From Candidatus Paceibacter sp. (GTDB lineage Bacteria > Patescibacteriota > Patescibacteriia > SG8-24 > DYFX01): a stretch of DNA of 36,223 bases. A program made the position numbers and the translations under genes. The stretch spans positions 1 to 36,223 of the forward strand of contig DYFX01000003.1 in NCBI GenBank assembly GCA_020724945.1, written 5' to 3'. A model generated the notes under the pieces. The model was not told the origin of the DNA. It saw nothing but the letters and a program-made list of their open reading frames with translations, and made no database searches. The stretch's first letter is position 1; every line of letters begins with the position of its first letter. This document shows, in pieces, positions 19,433-27,312 of this stretch.

Positions 19433-19459
19433 GACGCGGAGGCGGCAGGCGGGTAGGGT
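19431..19459 (+). promoter_or_regulatory. Promoter for triplicated lipoprotein
   Basis: TTGACG (19431-19436), 17-bp spacer, TAGGGT (19454-19459). The -35 shares two T with the pilT terminator tract. Confidence 0.65.
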
Positions 19460-19488
19460 AGAGCCGCTCTTTCCACCTGGAGGTCCGC

Positions 19489-20697
19489 ATGCGCCGCTTC
19501 ATCGCTTTGACCGCCCTCGCGTTCGCCGCCTGCGGCGACAACGACCGCCTTTCCGACCCGATCGACATGGTCTATCGCGTCACCGTCACGGAGTTGGAGG
19601 ACAGCTGCGACGACGGCTCCCTGGCGGGGCCCGAGACCGCCTTCGTCGACGCGCGCCTGCATGCCGACGGCACGGTCGAGCTGGTCGAGCGCAGCCTCTG
19701 GATCCCCGGACCCGGAGCGTACCCGTCCATCCGCGTGCACGGCGGCGTCGTCGACTACGACGCCCAGCGCGCGTCGGCCTACACCGAGAAGGTGTTCCCA
19801 TACCATATCGGAGGGACGCTCACGACGGAGGCGATGGACCTGACGCTCACGGAGCATTGGTACCGCCAGCCGGATTTCACCGACTGCGTGCGCATCGTGC
19901 GCATGCGGGGCGCGCCGCGCGGGTTCCTCGATCCCGCGGACCTCGACGGCATCTACGAGATCGATGTCGCCTATTACGGCGAGATCTGCGGAAGCGATCC
20001 GCTCCCGTCCGTCCCGGAGGGCCGCCAGGTCCTCCTGCTCGACGCCGATCCGCGCCCTGACACGCTGACGCTGTGGATCGAGTCGTACATCGGCATGAAC
20101 GCCGATCTTCCCGGCGGCGACGGCCGCATCGACTGGGACGGTCCGATGACCGTCTCGACCATCGAAGGCTATGTCGGGACGACCGGCGGCCTGCACGGCC
20201 GGTTCGGACCCGCCGAGGTCGACGCCGAACTGTCGTTCCGCCTCCCGGGACAGGCGGCGGACTGCGCGTATCGCTACGCGCTCACGGGCGCCAAGCGCCC
20301 GTCGACCGCGACGGAGCCGCAAGGCGACTACCGCGTCGTCTTCCGCGTCCGCGACGGCTGCGAAGGCCGCACCGAGACGCGCGAGTCCCATGTCACGCTC
20401 GTCCGCCAGCGCGCCGACCTCATGGAAGTCCGCGACAGCTTCGGCCTCTGGTTCATCCCGATCGACGGCGACGCCCTTTCCGCGACCGATTCCGGACCGG
20501 GCGTCGTCGCGACCTTCGAAGGCGCGGCGACGCCGCCGTACCTCTCGTACACCGTCGCGTTCACCTACGGCGAAGGCGCCGACGCCTGCACCTACGCCTG
20601 GGATGTCGACGGCGTCGCCCGCTACCATCCGCACGAGCCGTGGGAACCCGCCTTCCCGCCCGATCCGACCCGCACCGCGCCCGACCTCGACCCGTGA
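19489..20697 (+). CDS. Predicted lipoprotein with three repeated Cys-paired units
   Basis: 402 residues; CTGGAGG precedes ATG 19489. The signal peptide MRRFIALTALAFAAC has Cys15 as the candidate lipidated residue. The mature protein appears to hold three related units starting MVYRVTVTELEDSC, GIYEIDVAYYGEIC and GDYRVVFRVRDGC. Each ends in a D-C or A-C segment (TDCVRIVRMRG, ADCAYRYALTG, DACTYAWDVDG). Cys pairs are 40/133, 167/259 and 291/367, which suggests one disulfide per unit. The beta-rich pattern resembles a small lipocalin- or immunoglobulin-like sandwich, but I do not assign a family. It is likely surface-exposed on the outer leaflet. Single gene with its own promoter and terminator, codon use like its neighbours. 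Confidence 0.7.
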   Translation: MRRFIALTALAFAACGDNDRLSDPIDMVYRVTVTELEDSCDDGSLAGPETAFVDARLHADGTVELVERSLWIPGPGAYPSIRVHGGVVDYDAQRASAYTEKVFPYHIGGTLTTEAMDLTLTEHWYRQPDFTDCVRIVRMRGAPRGFLDPADLDGIYEIDVAYYGEICGSDPLPSVPEGRQVLLLDADPRPDTLTLWIESYIGMNADLPGGDGRIDWDGPMTVSTIEGYVGTTGGLHGRFGPAEVDAELSFRLPGQAADCAYRYALTGAKRPSTATEPQGDYRVVFRVRDGCEGRTETRESHVTLVRQRADLMEVRDSFGLWFIPIDGDALSATDSGPGVVATFEGAATPPYLSYTVAFTYGEGADACTYAWDVDGVARYHPHEPWEPAFPPDPTRTAPDLDP

Positions 20698-20723
20698 CCT
20701 CCCCGGTCGCGGGCTTTTCTTTT
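20691..20723 (+). terminator. Intrinsic terminator after lipoprotein
   Basis: CCCGTGACC (20691-20699), loop of five, GGTCGCGGG (20705-20713) with one T-G pair, then CTTTTCTTTT. The stop codon is inside the left arm. Confidence 0.75.
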
Positions 20724-20726
20724 GGA

Positions 20727-20753
20727 ACGAAAAACACGCCCGTTCAGGGCATG
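20727..20753 (-). terminator. Intrinsic terminator after tRNA-Lys
   Basis: On the minus strand: CATGCCC (20753-20747), loop TGAAC, GGGCGTG (20741-20735), TTTTT then CGTT. It faces the lipoprotein terminator. Confidence 0.85.
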
Positions 20754-20760
20754 TCATTCA

Positions 20761-20836
20761 TGGTGCGTCGGCTGGGGGTCGAACCCAGGACCTTAGGCTT
20801 AAGAGGCCTCTGCTCTACCGGCTGAGCTACCGACGC
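20761..20836 (-). tRNA. tRNA-Lys (anticodon CUU)
   Basis: 76 nt with encoded CCA. Acceptor GCGTCGG/CCGACGC pairs over 7 bp, the D stem is GCTC/GAGC, the T arm CTGGG-TTCGACC-CCCAG is perfect, and the discriminator is A. The anticodon loop CTCTTAA gives anticodon CTT, which reads the Lys codon AAG. The anticodon stem GAGGC/GCCTA has four Watson-Crick pairs and a G-A mismatch at 27-43. Confidence 0.93.
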
Positions 20837-20857
20837 ACGGACGATTTCCACAAACGG

Positions 20858-20886
20858 ATACTATACGGCCCCGCGAAAAGAATCAA
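20858..20886 (-). promoter_or_regulatory. tRNA-Lys promoter
   Basis: On the minus strand: TTGATT (20886-20881), 17-bp spacer, TAGTAT (20863-20858). It lies between the two tRNA genes, so tRNA-Lys is transcribed at least partly on its own. Confidence 0.65.
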
Positions 20887-20891
20887 GACCC

Positions 20892-20966
20892 TGGTGCGGG
20901 CGGAGGGAATCGAACCCCCATAGCCGGTTCCGAAGACCGGTGCTCTATCCGTTGAGCTACGCCCGC
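20892..20966 (-). tRNA. tRNA-Arg (anticodon UCG)
   Basis: 75 nt with encoded CCA. Acceptor GCGGGCG/CGCCCGC, D stem GCTC/GAGC, anticodon stem CCGGT/ACCGG and T arm GGGGG-TTCGATT-CCCTC (one G-U pair) all fold. The anticodon loop CTTCGGA gives TCG, reading CGA and probably other CGN codons. Confidence 0.94.
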
Positions 20967-20976
20967 CAGCCAGGGA

Positions 20977-21005
20977 ACGATAGCGGATTTGAACGGGATT
21001 TTCAA
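20977..21005 (-). promoter_or_regulatory. tRNA-Arg promoter
   Basis: On the minus strand: TTGAAA (21005-21000), 17-bp spacer, TATCGT (20982-20977). The predicted start is only a few bases upstream of the mature tRNA 5' end. Confidence 0.75.
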
Positions 21006-21010
21006 GTCCG

Positions 21011-21039
21011 GGACGAAAAAAACCGCCGGTCAGGCGGTT
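21011..21039 (-). terminator. Intrinsic terminator overlapping the end of gmk
   Basis: On the minus strand: AACCGCC (21039-21033), loop TGACC, GGCGGTT (21027-21021), a T-run, then CGTCC. The left arm encodes the last gmk codons and the TGA stop lies in the loop. Confidence 0.9.
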
Positions 21040-21605
21040 TCGGAATACGGACGGAGGATGCGGAGGACATCTTGGATGCAGTCTTCCAGGTATCCGTGCC
21101 GGTTCGTGACGACATGATCGCACTCGACGGCGGCGGCGATCTCGCCGGGGGCGGCGGCCAGGCGCTTCGCGATGTCCTCCTCCTTCATCGGCGGGACGCG
21201 GGCGCGGAGGCGCGGCTCGAGGTCCCCGAAGTCGCCGGGCCTGATGAAGATCGCCACGGCTTCGGGCATCAGCTTCTTGATGATGCGGGCGCCCTGGATC
21301 TCGACGATCTTGATGGCGAGGGGAGAGGCTTCCAGCGCGCGTCGGAGGCCGGAACGCGAGGTCCCGTACCAGTGCTGCGAGTACTGTGCGTGCTCGAAGA
21401 AGTCGCCTTCCGCGGCCTTCCGCTGGAACTCCTCGCAGGAGAGGAAGTGCATGTCGACGCCGGGCGTCTCCTTCGTGCGCGGGGCGCGGCAGGTGGTGGA
21501 GAGCACATGGATGGCGTCGGGACGCCGCGCGAGCACCTCCGCGAGGACGGAGCTCTTGCCGACCGCGGTCGGCCCGATGATCAGGACGAACGTTCCGATC
21601 GGCAT
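21030..21605 (-). CDS. gmk: Guanylate kinase
   Basis: 191 residues, typical length. The P-loop GPTAVGKSS is at 11-19. The GMP-binding segment STTCRAPRTKETPGVDMHF aligns with the family SxTTRxPRxGExxGxDYxF, with Cys in place of the second Thr and Met for Tyr. The lid segment WYGTSRSGLRRAL and the C-terminal segment VVTNRHG (where other Gmk have VVND) also fit. It converts GMP to GDP with ATP. Unlike most conserved genes here it has a strong Shine-Dalgarno, AAAGGAGG 6 nt before ATG. It is divergent from the DUF1059 gene. The substitutions suggest a divergent but probably active enzyme. Confidence 0.85.
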   Translation of the reverse strand: MPIGTFVLIIGPTAVGKSSVLAEVLARRPDAIHVLSTTCRAPRTKETPGVDMHFLSCEEFQRKAAEGDFFEHAQYSQHWYGTSRSGLRRALEASPLAIKIVEIQGARIIKKLMPEAVAIFIRPGDFGDLEPRLRARVPPMKEEDIAKRLAAAPGEIAAAVECDHVVTNRHGYLEDCIQDVLRILRPYSETA

Positions 21606-21644
21606 GGCGGCCTCCTTTCAATGAGCCGCCAGGAGCTTACCACA

Positions 21645-21673
21645 TTGAATTCCCGTCCTGATTCCGCTACACT
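21645..21673 (+). promoter_or_regulatory. Promoter for DUF1059 gene
   Basis: TTGAAT (21645-21650), 17-bp spacer, TACACT (21668-21673). ATG 21686 is 12 nt beyond the -10, giving a leader of about 6 nt and no Shine-Dalgarno. Confidence 0.65.
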
Positions 21674-21685
21674 GTGGACAAGTCT

Positions 21686-21883
21686 ATGAGGACCAAGCTT
21701 CTGAAATGCAGCGATTTCGGCCTCGAGTGCGACGCGGAATTCCGCGGCGCGACGGTCGAGGAGGTCTTGGAGCAGGTCAAGAAACACGGCATGGAGGCCC
21801 ACGGGCAGACCGCCGAGCAGGTCAACTCCGAGGCCGTGATGCAGATCGCCGCGACCAAGACCCGCGACGAGGACGGTTCCTGA
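21686..21883 (+). CDS. DUF1059-like small protein
   Basis: 65 residues from ATG 21686; a GTG 12 nt upstream is excluded by the promoter position. The pattern KLLKCSDFGLECDAEFRGATVEEVLEQVKKHG followed by H-G-Q matches DUF1059, a small alpha/beta domain with a C-x-D-x-G-x-x-C-D motif (Cys8 and Cys14 here), the E-E-V helix, and a closing HG segment. The function of the family is unknown. It is short, cytoplasmic and monocistronic. A hairpin-like GCGCTCCCGGCCGCGCTCC region follows, but without a T-run, so I do not call a terminator. Confidence 0.75.
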   Translation: MRTKLLKCSDFGLECDAEFRGATVEEVLEQVKKHGMEAHGQTAEQVNSEAVMQIAATKTRDEDGS

Positions 21884-21930
21884 ACCGCGCTCCCGGCCGC
21901 GCTCCGTGACCGCGATGCGGTTTCACGGAG

Positions 21931-21959
21931 TTGACAAAGCCGGGGCTTCAGGCTATCTT
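21931..21959 (+). promoter_or_regulatory. typA promoter
   Basis: TTGACA (21931-21936), 17-bp spacer, TATCTT (21954-21959). The -35 is perfect. The predicted start near 21966 gives a leader of about 47 nt. Confidence 0.85.
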
Positions 21960-21970
21960 GAGGCGTCGAG

Positions 21971-21997
21971 AATCCGACCCTGTCGGATTTTCATTTT
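21971..21997 (+). promoter_or_regulatory. Terminator-like hairpin in the typA leader
   Basis: AATCCGAC (21971-21978), loop CCT, GTCGGATT (21982-21989), then TTCATTTT and CG. It sits between the typA promoter and the start codon, where it could attenuate transcription or form a temperature- or RNase-sensitive leader. Confidence 0.5.
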
Positions 21998-22012
21998 CGC
22001 CGAAAACACCCT

Positions 22013-23818
<1,806 letters not shown>

Positions 23819-23825
23819 GGAAGAC

Positions 23826-23860
23826 GACGGCCGCCCTTGACGGGGCGGCCGTCTTGCGTT
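23826..23860 (+). terminator. Strong hairpin after typA with poor T-tract
   Basis: An 11-bp stem: 23826-23836 pairs with 23843-23853. The loop is TTGACG (23837-23842), identical to a -35 element. The following TTGCGTT is a weak T-tract. With a 17-bp spacer the -10 would be TCTGCT (23860-23865), which is poor. Confidence 0.6.
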
Positions 23861-23882
23861 CTGCTGTCATGCAGGAGGAAGC

Positions 23883-24410
23883 ATGAGACGGAAACCGAAG
23901 ACGCCCGAAGGGATGATCGTCGCCGCCACGACGCGCGAGGAACCGCCGCCGCGGCCCGATCCGACCGACACGCTCGCATGCGTCGGGGAGTCGGGCTGGA
24001 AGGTGAAGTTCGCCTGCGGTCACAAGGCGCCGAGGCGGTTCAAGATCGATTTCTACGGCGAGGTGCGCGAACCCGCCAAGGAGGTCCTCAAGCGGCGCGA
24101 GCGCTGCGGCCCGTGCGCCGCGGCATGGCTGAAGGACATCTCCATCCGCTGCGCGCTCTGCGGCTGCGCCATCCTCCCGGGCGAAGGCGTCGCGGCGTAT
24201 GCCGACGATCCTTCCTACAAGGAGGCGTGGAAGACGCGCATCGGCTCGGACAAGGACGGCGTCCTCGGATGCATGGGGTGGGACTGCTGCCCCTCCGGCG
24301 GCTTCTTCGCCGGACACTGGACGCTGGACGGGTTCCGCCCGGCCTACGCCCACGGCTCGGCCATGTCCGAGGCCATCGCCACCGGCAAGCCCGTCATCGG
24401 CAACGCCTGA
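23883..24410 (+). CDS. Cys-rich hypothetical protein, probable zinc-binding
   Basis: 175 residues; AGGAGG precedes ATG 23883. No named family is recognised. Cysteines are clustered: FACGH near 44-48, CGPC near 75-78, CALCGC near 90-95 and CMGWDCC near 134-140. These pairs suggest two zinc-ribbon- or treble-clef-like sites. The order of C-x-x-C pairs around an I-L-P-G-E-G-V-A segment resembles small zinc proteins common in CPR genomes, but that is from memory and cannot be checked here. No membrane segment. It is a single gene with its own strong terminator. Confidence 0.65.
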   Translation: MRRKPKTPEGMIVAATTREEPPPRPDPTDTLACVGESGWKVKFACGHKAPRRFKIDFYGEVREPAKEVLKRRERCGPCAAAWLKDISIRCALCGCAILPGEGVAAYADDPSYKEAWKTRIGSDKDGVLGCMGWDCCPSGGFFAGHWTLDGFRPAYAHGSAMSEAIATGKPVIGNA

Positions 24411-24437
24411 CCGCCCCGCACCACGGGCGGTCTTTTT
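24409..24437 (+). terminator. Intrinsic terminator after Cys-rich gene
   Basis: GACCGCCC (24409-24416), loop of eight, GGGCGGTC (24425-24432), TTTTT then CGT. It starts inside the stop codon. Confidence 0.9.
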
Positions 24438-24498
24438 CGTCTCCGGCTTCGATGGACGAAAATGCGTCAGCTGACGCAAAACGGTACACGAGGGTTTC

Positions 24499-24527
24499 TT
24501 GACCCCGCACCCGTTTCCCCATAAAGT
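24499..24527 (+). promoter_or_regulatory. proS promoter
   Basis: TTGACC (24499-24504), 17-bp spacer, TAAAGT (24522-24527). ATG 24537 is 9 nt beyond the -10, which predicts a leaderless or nearly leaderless mRNA. Confidence 0.75.
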
Positions 24528-24536
24528 AGGCGTGCT

Positions 24537-25805
24537 ATGCGCTACTCCCACCTCTTCGGAAAGACTTCCAAGAACGCCCCGTCGGACGCCGATTCGCCGA
24601 ACGCCCGCCTGCTCGAGCAGGGCGGCTTCGTCGAGCATGTGATGGCCGGCGTCTATTCGTGGCTCCCGCTCGGGCTCTCCGTCCTCCGCAAGGTGGAGCA
24701 GATCGTCCGCGAGGAGATGGACGCGCTGGGCGGCCAGGAGATCTTCATGCCGTCGCTCCATCCGAAAGAGTACTGGGACACGACCGGCCGCTGGGACAAG
24801 GTCGACATCCTCTTCAAGCTGAAGTCGCAGACGGACAAGATGTACGCCCTCGGCTGCTCGCACGAGGAAGTCGTCACGCCGCTCGCGCAGAAGTTCACGC
24901 GCTCGTACAAGGAGCTGCCCTTCGCGCTCTACCAGATCAACACCAAGTTCCGCGACGAACTGCGCGCCAAGTCCGGCGTCCTGCGCGGCCGCGAGTTCCG
25001 GATGAAGGACATGTACAGCTTCCACACGGACCAGGCCGACCTGGAAGCGTTCTACGCGAAGGCGCTCGAGGCGTATGTCCGCGCCTTCAAGCGCTGCGGC
25101 CTCGATGTGAAGGTCGTGCAGGCTTCCGGCGGCATCTTCACCGACAAGATCTCGCATGAGTTCCAGGCGCTCACCGAATCCGGCGAGGACACCATCCTGG
25201 CCTGCGAGACCTGCCGTTTCGGCCAGAACCTCGAGGTCGCGACCCTCAAGGAAGGGGACGCCTGCCCCAACGGCGACGGCAAGCTCGTGAAGGTGAAGGG
25301 TATCGAGGTCGGCAACATCTTCGACCTCGGCACCAAATATTCGGACGCCTTCGGCTTCGACTTCATGAACGAGGAAGGCAAGCATGAGCGCATCCTGATG
25401 GGCTGCTACGGCATCGGCACCTCGCGCCTCGTCGGCGCCATCGTCGAGGCCTACAACGACGACAAGGGCATCGTCTGGCCCAAGGCCGTGGCGCCGTTCC
25501 ATGTCCATCTCGTGCCGCTCAAGTCGAAGGATGAGGAGAAGCGGAAGCTCATCGATGCGGCCGTCTCCGCGATCGAGACGGACCTTGCCGAGCGGCATAT
25601 CGAAGTCCTGGTCGACGACCGCGACAAGGGCGCCGGCGAGAAGTTCGCCGACGCGGACCTGATCGGCGCCCCGCTCCGCCTCGTGCTCTCCGAGAAGTCC
25701 CTCGCCGCCGGCGGCGTCGAATGGAAGGAGCGCGCCGCGGCCGAAGCCAAGAGCGCCCCGCTCGAGGGCCTCGGCGCCGAAATCGCGCGCTGGTTGAAAG
25801 CCTAG
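24537..25805 (+). CDS. proS: Prolyl-tRNA synthetase, short form without editing insertion
   Basis: 422 residues against about 570 for the common bacterial enzyme. Class II motifs are visible: motif 1 around GVYSWLPLGLSVLRKVEQIVREEM (38-61), motif 2 in FRDELRAKSGVLRGREFRMKDMYSFH (138-163) and motif 3 MGCYGIGTSRLVGAI (about 288-302), then the anticodon-binding domain. Between motifs 2 and 3 there are only about 125 residues, so the roughly 180-residue INS editing domain that clears Ala-tRNA(Pro) is missing, as in mitochondrial and alphaproteobacterial forms. No Shine-Dalgarno; the start codon lies 9 nt after the -10 box. Confidence 0.95.
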   Translation: MRYSHLFGKTSKNAPSDADSPNARLLEQGGFVEHVMAGVYSWLPLGLSVLRKVEQIVREEMDALGGQEIFMPSLHPKEYWDTTGRWDKVDILFKLKSQTDKMYALGCSHEEVVTPLAQKFTRSYKELPFALYQINTKFRDELRAKSGVLRGREFRMKDMYSFHTDQADLEAFYAKALEAYVRAFKRCGLDVKVVQASGGIFTDKISHEFQALTESGEDTILACETCRFGQNLEVATLKEGDACPNGDGKLVKVKGIEVGNIFDLGTKYSDAFGFDFMNEEGKHERILMGCYGIGTSRLVGAIVEAYNDDKGIVWPKAVAPFHVHLVPLKSKDEEKRKLIDAAVSAIETDLAERHIEVLVDDRDKGAGEKFADADLIGAPLRLVLSEKSLAAGGVEWKERAAAEAKSAPLEGLGAEIARWLKA

Positions 25806-25812
25806 ATTCCCG

Positions 25813-25842
25813 AAGGCGGCCTTGACTGAAGGCCGCCTTTTT
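25813..25842 (+). terminator. Intrinsic terminator after proS
   Basis: An 11-bp stem: 25813-25823 pairs with 25829-25839, then TTT. The apical region contains TTGACT (25822-25827), with a poor -10 (TTCAGT, 25845-25850) 17 bp downstream. Confidence 0.85.
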
Positions 25843-25898
25843 GGTTCAGTGGACGCAGTCTCGCCCTTCCGACCCGATCCACCTGCCAGGAGGATACG

Positions 25899-26177
25899 AT
25901 GCGCCGATTGCTGCTCTGGATGTTCACCAGCACGCCGGAAACCGGCTTCTCCGAGCACCTGAACAAGATCGCCGCGCGGCTGATCCTGCTCATGACTCCG
26001 ATCCTGCTGACGCTCTACTGCGGAAGCGTGGGCTTCGGCTGGGGCGTCTGCGCCGGGATGCTCCTCTTCGCCGGCGCGGCCTTCATCAGCACGACCTGGT
26101 ACCGATGGAACGTGATCGAGGCTCCCCGGCTCGACGAGCTGGCCCGCGCCCGCGCGCTCCGCGGTCTCCGTCGCTGA
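25899..26177 (+). CDS. Small membrane protein, 92 residues
   Basis: CAGGAGG precedes ATG 25899 by 6 bases. The N-terminal 25 residues are amphipathic (MRRLLLWMFTSTPETGFSEHLN). Two hydrophobic segments follow at about 27-45 and 47-65, probably a helical hairpin, then a basic Arg-rich C-terminus. No family is recognised. A promoter is uncertain: the only -35-like sequence nearby is inside the proS terminator. Single gene, converging with the HU gene through a shared terminator. Confidence 0.6.
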   Translation: MRRLLLWMFTSTPETGFSEHLNKIAARLILLMTPILLTLYCGSVGFGWGVCAGMLLFAGAAFISTTWYRWNVIEAPRLDELARARALRGLRR

Positions 26178-26184
26178 ACGCAAA

Positions 26185-26218
26185 ACGCCCCAGCATCGTC
26201 GGAGCGTCTTTTCTTTTT
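26185..26218. terminator. Bidirectional terminator between gene at 25899 and HU gene
   Basis: ACGC (26185-26188) with GCGT (26204-26207), extended by C-G pairs with one bulge, followed by TTTTCTTTTT on the plus strand and by TTTTGCG on the minus strand. Confidence 0.65.
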
Positions 26219-26501
26219 ACGCCTTGCCCTTCAGCGAGTCCTTGAGCGTCTTTCCGGCCTTGAACTTCGGGACGCGGACTTCGGGGATGGTGATCTTCTC
26301 GGTGGGGTTCTGCGGGTTCACGCCCATGCGCGAGGCGCGCGTGCGGGCGGAGAAGGCGCCGAAGCCGGCGATCGTGACCTCGCCGCCGTTCTTGAGCTCG
26401 GCGATGATGAGGTCCGTCAGCGTCTCGACGATCTCTTCGCCGCGCTTCTTGGGGAGGTCGAGCTTCTCGGCGAGCTTCACGGCCAATTCGGCTTTGTTCA
26501 T
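26217..26501 (-). CDS. hup: HU-family DNA-binding protein
   Basis: 94 residues, standard HU length. The N-terminal helices (MNKAELAVKLAEKLDLPKK) are followed by the signature GFGAFSARTRASRMGVNPQN around 46-65, with the intercalating Asn-Pro at the tip of the arm, and the C-terminal VRVPKFKAGKTLKDSL. It dimerises, bends DNA and compacts the nucleoid. The gene starts 4 nt after the ymdB stop with a weak ribosome binding site, so it is likely the third gene of the rny-ymdB-hup operon. No second HU/IHF gene is in the window. Confidence 0.95.
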   Translation of the reverse strand: MNKAELAVKLAEKLDLPKKRGEEIVETLTDLIIAELKNGGEVTIAGFGAFSARTRASRMGVNPQNPTEKITIPEVRVPKFKAGKTLKDSLKGKA

Positions 26502-26505
26502 ATGT

Positions 26506-27306
26506 TTACTCGATGATCTTTTGAATCTGGACGATCTTCACGGCCTTGCCGTCTTCTCCGACGGTCACGGCGACCGCGTTCAGGTCGACGGGGCCGGCCT
26601 CGGGGATCTCGAAGGCCTTCGCCTCGCCTTCGACGAACCGGCTGATCGGCCCTTCCGGCTCGACGCCGAGGATGGAGTGGCGCGCGCCGGTCATGCCGAT
26701 GTCGGTCAGGTAGGCGGTGCCCTTCGGCAGGATGCGGGCGTCGGCGGTCGGCACATGGGTGTGCGTGCCGGTCACCGAGGAGACGCGTCCGTCGAAGTGG
26801 ATGCCGAAGGCGATGCGCTCGGAGGTCGCCTCGCCGTGGAGATCCACGATGATGGCGTCGAGCTTCTCGCCCGCATGCCGCTTCAGGACGGATTCCATGG
26901 CGACGAAGGGGCTGCCGTACGGCTCGCCCATGAAGACCTGGCAGATCAAGTTTACCACGAGGACCCGTTTTTCGCCAAGTGTTAGCGTTTTTTCGCCGTC
27001 GCCGGCCGTCCCTTCGGGGAAGTTGGCGGGGCGGATGAGGAGATCCTTGAGCTCGGGGTCGGCCCAGACATCGTGCGGACCCTTCTGGTTCGAGAAGATA
27101 TGGTTGCCGGAGGTGAAGAAGTCCACCCCTGCGGCGTGCAGTTCGGCGATGATGGGGCGCGTCACGCCCTTGCCGTGCGCGAGGTTCTCGGCGTTCACGA
27201 TCGTCAGGTCGGGATTGAACTCCTCCTTCAAACGAGGAAGCGCTCGTTTGAGCGCTTCGCGTCCGATCTTGCCGACGACATCTCCGAAGACGAGGAATGT
27301 CATCAT
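26506..27306 (-). CDS. ymdB: YmdB-type metallophosphoesterase (cyclic-nucleotide phosphodiesterase family)
   Basis: 266 residues, the usual length. FGDVVGKIGREAL near residues 7-19 holds the first metal Asp; the NAENLAHGKG and SGNHIFSN segments hold the conserved Asn/His ligands, and GTHTHVPTADARILP the C-terminal His cluster. Bacillus YmdB hydrolyses 2',3'- and 3',5'-cyclic nucleotides and affects biofilm formation. It lies 6 nt downstream of rny on the same strand; the rny-ymdB pair is conserved in Firmicutes and many CPR genomes, which supports both calls. Two tandem ATG codons occur at the start (27306 and 27303); no Shine-Dalgarno. Confidence 0.92.
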   Translation of the reverse strand: MMTFLVFGDVVGKIGREALKRALPRLKEEFNPDLTIVNAENLAHGKGVTRPIIAELHAAGVDFFTSGNHIFSNQKGPHDVWADPELKDLLIRPANFPEGTAGDGEKTLTLGEKRVLVVNLICQVFMGEPYGSPFVAMESVLKRHAGEKLDAIIVDLHGEATSERIAFGIHFDGRVSSVTGTHTHVPTADARILPKGTAYLTDIGMTGARHSILGVEPEGPISRFVEGEAKAFEIPEAGPVDLNAVAVTVGEDGKAVKIVQIQKIIE

Positions 27307-27312
27307 ACGGGT

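Noticed and set aside
21884-21930. GC-rich inverted elements after the DUF1059 gene as a terminator.
   Set aside because: There is no T-tract after the possible stems; the region leads straight into the typA promoter.
24458-24498. Sequence around tgcgtcagctgacgcaaaa as an operator before proS.
   Set aside because: TGCGTCAGCTGACGCA is a real 16-bp palindrome, but it lies upstream of the -35 and I see no second copy or regulator gene, so an operator call is not supportable from one copy; it may merit a genome-wide search.
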